Positions 59,616-64,000 of a DNA stretch of 64,000 nucleotides are shown piece after piece; within the stretch, counting starts at the first letter, position 1; each line of letters opens with the position of its first letter. The notes beneath the pieces are model-generated. The model saw nothing but the letters and a program-made list of their open reading frames with translations. It was not told the origin of the DNA and made no database searches. The stretch is taken from positions 94,002 through 158,001 of the forward strand of contig NZ_JBINJW010000003.1 in assembly GCF_043951855.1 (NCBI RefSeq), written 5' to 3'. Position numbers and translations under genes: made by a program. Source of the stretch: Proteiniclasticum sp043951855 (GTDB lineage Bacteria; Bacillota; Clostridia; Clostridiales; Clostridiaceae).

Positions 59616-59649
59616 AAAAAAGGTCATTCGGCGGTTCGTCCGAATGACC
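59616..59649 (-). terminator. Terminator of infC-rpmI-rplT
   Basis: 9-bp stem GGTCATTCG / CGAATGACC with an extra G-C pair, about 10-base loop, and TTTTTT on the minus strand, 10 bp past the rplT stop. Confidence 0.92.
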
Positions 59650-59659
59650 ATGTTCTCAA

Positions 59660-60016
59660 TTATGCAAGTTTTGACTTAGCAGTTTCTACGAGTACTGCGA
59701 AAGCCTTTGGATCGTAGATCGCGATTTCTGAAAGCATCTTTCTGTTGATGTCGATTCCAGCGATCTTAAGACCATTCATGAATCTGGAGTAGCTCAGACC
59801 ATTCATTCTAGCAGCTGCGTTGATTCTAGCGATCCAGAGTCTTCTGAAGTCTCTCTTCTTCAGCTTTCTACCGATGTAGGAATTTCTCTGTGCTCTGATT
59901 ACAGTTTCGTTTGCTGTCTTGAATAGCTTGCTCTTTCCGCCATAGTATCCTTTTGCAAGCTTAAGTACTTTTTTATGATTCTTACGAGCGTTTACGGCTC
60001 TTTTTACTCTTGCCAT
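59660..60016 (-). CDS. rplT: Ribosomal protein L20
   Basis: 118 residues, basic. MARVKRAVNARKNHKKVLK, GYYGGKSKLFKTANE and RRLWIARINAAARMNG are diagnostic. It binds 23S rRNA during early 50S assembly and, in Firmicutes, represses its own operon by acting on the infC leader. Normal length. Confidence 0.98.
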   Translation of the reverse strand: MARVKRAVNARKNHKKVLKLAKGYYGGKSKLFKTANETVIRAQRNSYIGRKLKKRDFRRLWIARINAAARMNGLSYSRFMNGLKIAGIDINRKMLSEIAIYDPKAFAVLVETAKSKLA

Positions 60017-60040
60017 TATTAATCCTCCTGTATCCTTCTA

Positions 60041-60238
60041 TTATAGGTATGGTAGCAATTTCTTCATTGCTTTTTCCTGAGTTGTAGAAACATACCCAGT
60101 CTTTCTAAGATTTCTCTTTCTCTTAGTTGACTTCTTTGTAAGGATATGACTTCTGTAAGCTTTTCCTCTCTTGAGCTTGCCGCTTCCAGTCTTTCTAAAT
60201 CTCTTTGCTGCCCCTCTATGGGTCTTCATTTTTGGCAT
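60041..60238 (-). CDS. rpmI: Ribosomal protein L35
   Basis: 65 residues. MPKMKTHRGAAKRFRKTGSG and a basic middle (AYRSHILTKKSTKRKRNLRK) are as expected. It lies between infC and rplT, the universal order, with a good ribosome binding site. Confidence 0.98.
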   Translation of the reverse strand: MPKMKTHRGAAKRFRKTGSGKLKRGKAYRSHILTKKSTKRKRNLRKTGYVSTTQEKAMKKLLPYL

Positions 60239-60260
60239 AGTTAATTCCTCCTAAAGTTTG

Positions 60261-60770
60261 TTACTTCTTTGGAGTCAGGATCATGATCATGTTACGCCCT
60301 TCCATCTTGGAAGGCTTTTCGATCTGACCGACATCCTCTAGCTTTGTTGCGAAATTATCCAGGATCTTGTATCCGTTCTCTTTATAAGCCGCTTCACGTC
60401 CTCTAAATCTTACGGTTACCTTTACTTTATCGCCGTCTTCCAGAAATTCTCTGGCTTTGCTGGCTTTAATCGTAATATCGTGCTCTTCAATTTTAGGACT
60501 GAATCTGATTTCCTTTAATGTAATGACCTTCTGATTTTTCTTGGCTTCCTTTTCCTTCTTCTGCTGCTCGTAGATAAACTTATGGTAATCCATGATTTTA
60601 CATACTGGCGGCTTTGCAGTCGGAGCAATCATAACCAGGTCAAGATTCTGTTCTTCAGCGATTCTCAGCGCTTCCTTTGAAGATACGAGTCCCATCTGTT
60701 CGCCTTCGCTTGAAATAAGTCTGATTTCTTTTTCTCTTATTTCGTAATTAATTGGGTTGTTTTGTTTAAT
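60261..60770 (-). CDS. infC: Translation initiation factor IF-3, probable AUU start
   Basis: About 169 residues. VSSKEALRIAEEQNLDLVMI near 26-45, APTAKPPVCKIMDYHKF near 46-62, and KEIRFSPKIEEHDI near 85-98 define IF-3. The longest frame opens with GTG at 60779, but that codon touches the GGAGG itself and cannot be served by it. ATT codons at 60773 and 60770 sit 5 and 8 bp after GGAGG. AUU is the known autoregulatory start of infC in other bacteria, so I place the start at the ATT at 60770. Confidence 0.93.
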   Translation of the reverse strand: MKQNNPINYEIREKEIRLISSEGEQMGLVSSKEALRIAEEQNLDLVMIAPTAKPPVCKIMDYHKFIYEQQKKEKEAKKNQKVITLKEIRFSPKIEEHDITIKASKAREFLEDGDKVKVTVRFRGREAAYKENGYKILDNFATKLEDVGQIEKPSKMEGRNMIMILTPKK

Positions 60771-60779
60771 AATTTTCAC

Positions 60780-60919
60780 CTCCGGAATTTGTATGCCTTT
60801 TCCAACGTTTCAAGACGTTAAAAAAGGACGGTATGTACCGTCCTCGAATTCACTAAAGAATGAATTGTTAACCATACAACGCGAGTCGTAGGGTGAGAAA
60901 CGGTGGTTTCTTCTTGTAC
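60780..60919 (-). promoter_or_regulatory. infC leader with transcription attenuator (L20-leader type)
   Basis: About 140 nt of 5' leader precedes infC. It contains the terminator AGGACGGTA / TACCGTCCT (60825-60844) followed by TTTTTT, placed before the ribosome binding site. This is the layout of the Firmicutes L20 leader, in which L20 binding favours termination. I did not model the alternative fold. Confidence 0.75.
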
Positions 60920-60925
60920 CGTACT

Positions 60926-60953
60926 ATTATAGCACAAACAGGTATTGTGTCAA
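60926..60953 (-). promoter_or_regulatory. Promoter of infC-rpmI-rplT
   Basis: Minus strand TTGACA (60953-60948), 16-bp spacer, TATAAT (60931-60926); both boxes are perfect consensus. Confidence 0.85.
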
Positions 60954-61017
60954 CAATAAAATTCATGCAGCTTTCGTACTTCTCAATGATACCCTATAAA
61001 CGCTGAGTTTACAAGCC

Positions 61018-62508
61018 TTATTGAGGCTGATCTTCCATGAGACGGAAGACAAAAGTAAAGACCGTATGGGTCTGTGGCGTACTCTCCACTTCAATTTCAA
61101 TAGCATGCCGCTGGGCGATCTCTTTTACAATGGCGAGTCCTAGACCGGTGCCTGTCACGGAATCCGCATTTTTGTGGCGGTAGAATCTTTCGAAGATGTG
61201 ATCCAGATCCTCTTCGCTGATTCCCTTTCCATGGTCTTCCACTGAGACGCGTAGGATTCCTTCTGATGCGGTGACTCCGATTTTCACCTGATCCCTGCTG
61301 GAGGAGAATTTTATGGCATTATCCAGAACAGCCGTGATCATCTGACGGATACGACCGTAATCACCGTGAAACAGCAGTGTTTCGTATCTGTTCTCATAAA
61401 TCAGATCAATGTCGTTTTTCTTCGCGATGGTCTGCATGCTTCGGACCACATCATTGAGGACTTCGGTAAGATTTAAGGGTTCCATCTGCATTCTGAAATC
61501 CGGATTCTGAAGTTTTGTAAGGCTCAGCAGATCATCTACAAGTCTCTGGAGTGCCAGGATCTCTGTGAACATCTGCTCATGATATTCTTCGACCTGGGCA
61601 GGTTCTTTGATGACTTTGTCTTTCAGTGCCTCAAGGGACCCTCTCAGAACGGTGACGGGCGTTCTCAGTTCATGAGAGATACTGGAGATGAAATCTCTTC
61701 TTGACTGCTCCAGACGTTCGCTTTCCCTGGAAGCCAGATCCAGTCTATCAGACAGAATATCGAGTGTTCTGGCCAGATCCCCTATTTCATCATCCTGGGT
61801 CACGTGGGTTTTGACGGAATAGTCTCCTTCGGATAATCTTCCTGCAGTTTTGGTCATCTGTTTCAGGGGCTTTACAAATCTTCTTGAAAGTAGAATTGTG
61901 AGTATGATGGAAAGAAACAGTGCAAGCAGTGTGCTGAGGATGAAAATCTGAAGTCCGCTGTAGACGACTGATTCCATTCCGGTGATGGATGCATGAAGAA
62001 GCACCACTGCAATGGTATCCTCACTGCTGGAGCGAACAGGTGCACCGACAGTGAGTGTTCTGGCACCTAGGATATCGCTGAATTCCTCACTGAAATAGAT
62101 GTTTCCTTTCAGTGCTTCCTGTACCACTTCATTGGCCGATTCGGGCAGTTCTTTATAATCAAGATCTGCGCCCTGCCCTCTCAGAATCAGTTCTTCATTC
62201 TCATCTACGATCCATACATCGCTCATGGCGATATCATCGATGACATTAAGATATGGCATGAAACCTCTCATAGTCGTCATGCCCATGCCGCCCATGCCCA
62301 TACCCCGACGATCGGGGTCTGAATCGGCATCAAGATATTCTGAAAGACTTTCAGCAATGACTTCTGCCCTTTTCTGCATATCATGCTTATGATAGTCCAT
62401 GGTGCTTTTTCTGAACATCAGCGTAAAGGACAACCCCATGATCAGTGAGAAGATGATAAGCAGTGAGGAAACAAACAGAACCAGTTTCTGCGTGATCTTA
62501 TAATTCAT
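61018..62508 (-). CDS. Sensor histidine kinase with Met/Gly-rich extracellular segment
   Basis: 496 residues. TM1 at about 8-32, an extracellular sensor domain to about 178, TM2 to about 208, HAMP (KPLKQMTKTAGRLSEGD), HisKA with SSISHELRTPVT near 272-283, and HATPase with LDNAIKFSS, DHGKGISEEDL and GTGLGLAIVKEI. The sensor contains RRGMGMGGMGMTTMRGF near 67-83, unusually rich in Met and Gly, which might bind Cu(I) or another soft metal. It is the partner of the response regulator, overlapping it by 11 bp. No clear terminator follows. Confidence 0.92.
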   Translation of the reverse strand: MNYKITQKLVLFVSSLLIIFSLIMGLSFTLMFRKSTMDYHKHDMQKRAEVIAESLSEYLDADSDPDRRGMGMGGMGMTTMRGFMPYLNVIDDIAMSDVWIVDENEELILRGQGADLDYKELPESANEVVQEALKGNIYFSEEFSDILGARTLTVGAPVRSSSEDTIAVVLLHASITGMESVVYSGLQIFILSTLLALFLSIILTILLSRRFVKPLKQMTKTAGRLSEGDYSVKTHVTQDDEIGDLARTLDILSDRLDLASRESERLEQSRRDFISSISHELRTPVTVLRGSLEALKDKVIKEPAQVEEYHEQMFTEILALQRLVDDLLSLTKLQNPDFRMQMEPLNLTEVLNDVVRSMQTIAKKNDIDLIYENRYETLLFHGDYGRIRQMITAVLDNAIKFSSSRDQVKIGVTASEGILRVSVEDHGKGISEEDLDHIFERFYRHKNADSVTGTGLGLAIVKEIAQRHAIEIEVESTPQTHTVFTFVFRLMEDQPQ

Positions 62509-63193
62509 CTTTCACCTCGAACTTATAACCCATGCCCCATACGGTCTTGATCTCCCACTTTGGATGATCGTATGGTTCAAGTTTTCCTCGTAGTCTTTTG
62601 ATATGGGAATCCACCGTTCTTGAATCACCGAAATAATCATAGCCCCATAGACTGTCCAGGAGGTTTTCTCTTGTGAACAGCTTATTCTTGCTTGTAGCCA
62701 GAGTCCAGAGAATCTCAATTTCCTTCTTCGTCAGATTGACGACTTCATCATTGACTTCTACAATGAACTGATCCAGATCGATTTTCAGGTTTTCGTAGCT
62801 GAACTTGTTTTTTGTCACATGAGCATCCTGAGGCTCCATTCTGCGCAGGACAGCTCGTATTCTGGCCATGACCTCGCCTGGAGAGAAGGGTTTGACGATA
62901 TAGTCGTCTGCACCGATATCAAGCCCCATGATACGTTCGAAATCCTCTCCTCTTGCAGTGATCATGATGACAGGCACATTGGAGGTCTTTCTGATTTCTC
63001 TGCAGACTTCAAAACCGTCCATCATAGGCATCATCACATCTAAAAGGATCGTATCGTATTTATTCCTTCTGAAATAATCCAGTGCTGAGGAGCCCTCATA
63101 GGTCACATCTACTTCATAACCCTCATTTTTCGCATATTCACTTAAGATTGAAGTGATCTGTTTATTGTCATCTGCGATAAGTATTCTTGGCAT
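62498..63193 (-). CDS. OmpR/PhoB-family response regulator
   Basis: 231 residues. Receiver domain with ILIADDN, phosphorylated Asp in TILLDVMMPMMDG near 48-60, the Thr in MITARG and Lys in DYIVKPFSPGE; winged-helix DNA-binding domain with LTKKEIEILWTLA and DSRTVDSHIKRLRGKLE near 190-206. It should bind direct-repeat DNA sites. It is transcribed away from the DUF2680 gene whose promoter carries a candidate site. Confidence 0.95.
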   Translation of the reverse strand: MPRILIADDNKQITSILSEYAKNEGYEVDVTYEGSSALDYFRRNKYDTILLDVMMPMMDGFEVCREIRKTSNVPVIMITARGEDFERIMGLDIGADDYIVKPFSPGEVMARIRAVLRRMEPQDAHVTKNKFSYENLKIDLDQFIVEVNDEVVNLTKKEIEILWTLATSKNKLFTRENLLDSLWGYDYFGDSRTVDSHIKRLRGKLEPYDHPKWEIKTVWGMGYKFEVKDEL

Positions 63194-63297
63194 AATCTAT
63201 CTTCCTTTCAGTACGGATAAGTGATTTATACTTCTATTCTAATTGATTTCTTTGTCTTTTTTGTGATTTTCAGAGAATTAAATTCAGATAAGATGTA

Positions 63298-63319
63298 AAA
63301 AAAACAAACTTATGACACA
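63298..63319. promoter_or_regulatory. Repeated promoter element, copy 1 (candidate response-regulator site)
   Basis: AAAAAACAAA, C, TTATGACACAA. It matches a second copy at 63943-63964 at 21 of 22 positions. It lies 71 bp before the DUF2680 ATG, where an activator site at or upstream of the -35 would be; a TATATT or TATTAT follows at 63328-63335. Confidence 0.6.
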
Positions 63320-63390
63320 ATTGAAATGTATATTATGAGTGTACAAAGGAAAAGTCCTTATTGTACAGAACATAAATGGAGGCGCATAAA

Positions 63391-63819
63391 ATGAAAAAAA
63401 TCAGAAACATCGTAGCCGCTGGAGCATTGACCCTAGCCATGGGCGTAACTTCCCTTACTGTATTTGCAGCTGCTAAATACGATTCACCACAGGAAGCTCT
63501 TGCAGGAATCACAGGTAAAACCATCGAGGAACTCGAAGATGAGCGATATGATGAAGGTAAAACCTATGGTGAAATCGCTGCGGAAGCCGGAAAACTGGAC
63601 GAGTTCAAAGATGAGCTGTTCGAACAGAAGAAAGAAATCATCGAAGAACGCGTTGCAGAAGGAAATCTTTCCAGAGAATATGCAGATGAAATTCTTGAGA
63701 GAATCGAAGACAATCAGGCAACCTGCTTTGGAACCGGAGAAAGAGGTTCAGGTATGATGGGCGGCTTCGGATTCAGATTCGGTGGCGGCAGAGGCAACGG
63801 ATTCGGAAGAAACAGATAA
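63391..63819 (+). CDS. Secreted DUF2680 protein with Gly-rich tail
   Basis: 142 residues from the ATG at 63391 (GGAGG 8 bp upstream). A signal peptide ends near FAAA. The DUF2680 part shows SPQEALAGITGKTIEEL, YGEIAAEAGKLDEFK and GNLSREYADEILERIE. The tail GERGSGMMGGFGFRFGGG, rich in Gly and Phe with Met, is disordered-looking. Function of DUF2680 is not known; the divergent two-component system suggests an envelope or metal response. A terminator follows. Confidence 0.85.
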   Translation: MKKIRNIVAAGALTLAMGVTSLTVFAAAKYDSPQEALAGITGKTIEELEDERYDEGKTYGEIAAEAGKLDEFKDELFEQKKEIIEERVAEGNLSREYADEILERIEDNQATCFGTGERGSGMMGGFGFRFGGGRGNGFGRNR

Positions 63820-63846
63820 CAGTTGACCATGAATAACCCCTAATAG

Positions 63847-63871
63847 AAAGAGTGTCTACGGACACTCTTTT
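63847..63871 (+). terminator. Terminator of the DUF2680 gene
   Basis: 10-bp stem AAAGAGTGTC / GACACTCTTT with a TACG loop; the last bases of the stem give the T-run. Confidence 0.88.
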
Positions 63872-63942
63872 AAACTTCAGTGAAAACAGTACTCCTTTCC
63901 GATCCTCGTACGGGCATGGATGAAAACACAGATATAGTCAGG

Positions 63943-63964
63943 AAAAAACAAAATTATGACACAA
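63943..63964. promoter_or_regulatory. Repeated promoter element, copy 2 at the window edge
   Basis: AAAAAACAAA, A, TTATGACACAA, 645 bp from copy 1 and in the same orientation. It is 36 bp from the window end, so the gene it would control lies outside. The next bases contain GTTAC-ATT-GTAAC. Confidence 0.6.
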
Positions 63965-64000
63965 AGCCCTGTTACATTGTAACTGTAGAAAGAATCTATA

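Overview
The window reads as ordinary chromosome from a low-to-mid GC Gram-positive anaerobe of the class Clostridia. The reasons are the strong AGGAGG-type ribosome binding sites, frequent TTG/GTG starts, a Phe T-box leader on pheST, a Gram-positive SOS box on recA, the gene orders infC-rpmI-rplT / trkH-trkA / rRNA methylase / pheST / zapA / U32 / mutS2 and recA-rny, and fermentative genes (indolepyruvate:ferredoxin oxidoreductase, a phosphate acyltransferase, microcompartment proteins EutS/EutP). I cannot place the genus from the sequence alone. No tRNA, rRNA, CRISPR array, insertion sequence or complete prophage was seen.

Layout. 1-2525 (+): the end of a corrinoid/iron ABC importer and a corrinoid adenosyltransferase. 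2674-10518 (+): a ten-gene Mrp-type cation/proton antiporter cluster in the order of the archaeal Mbh antiporter module, with three large proton-channel (MrpD/NuoL-like) subunits and no redox subunits. 10575-12563: an accessory patch with one tyrosine recombinase, unusual palindromes in its promoter, and terminators with no matching gene. 12564-15465 (-): three exported proteins (double-DUF3298 lipoprotein, PstS-like lipoprotein, chagasin-type protease inhibitor). 15611-18731 (-): the flotillin/NfeD membrane-domain operon with a duplicated NfeD OB domain. 19010-26758 (-): housekeeping and small-molecule genes (esterase plus an unlisted 55-aa ORF, purB, metallo-hydrolase, HPr, an EIIA-Glc lacking one catalytic His, aspartate aminotransferase, PHP phosphoesterase). 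27060-27870 (+): an isolated eutS-eutP pair. 28046-36276 (-): PHP protein, MFS transporter, rny, recA, TPR protein, phosphoglucomutase. 36555-42247: amino acid decarboxylase, DUF218 protein and acyl-ACP thioesterase (-), idi, a DivIVA-domain protein and a LysE exporter. 42324-46837 (-): iorB (split in two frames), iorA, a phosphate acyltransferase and an FMN hydroxy-acid dehydrogenase. 46834-60779 (-): DUF523, mutS2, U32, zapA, T-box-pheST, rRNA methylase, ktrA/ktrB-type K+ uptake, rplT, rpmI, infC. 61018-63819: an OmpR-type two-component system divergent from a secreted DUF2680 protein whose promoter element is repeated at the right edge.

How the parts fit. The antiporter and the Trk/Ktr genes handle Na+/K+/H+ balance. 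The ptb-iorA-iorB operon suggests energy gain from aryl-pyruvates derived from amino acids: oxidative decarboxylation to an acyl-CoA, then an acyl-phosphate for ATP synthesis; the kinase is not in the window. The corrinoid importer plus adenosyltransferase would supply adenosylcobalamin to enzymes elsewhere. No single block is clearly a new defence or mobile system. The best leads are the antiporter cluster with its diverged third channel subunit, the two-component/DUF2680 regulon with a repeated 22-bp promoter element, the isolated eutSP pair, the split iorB, and the EIIA with His-to-Asn.
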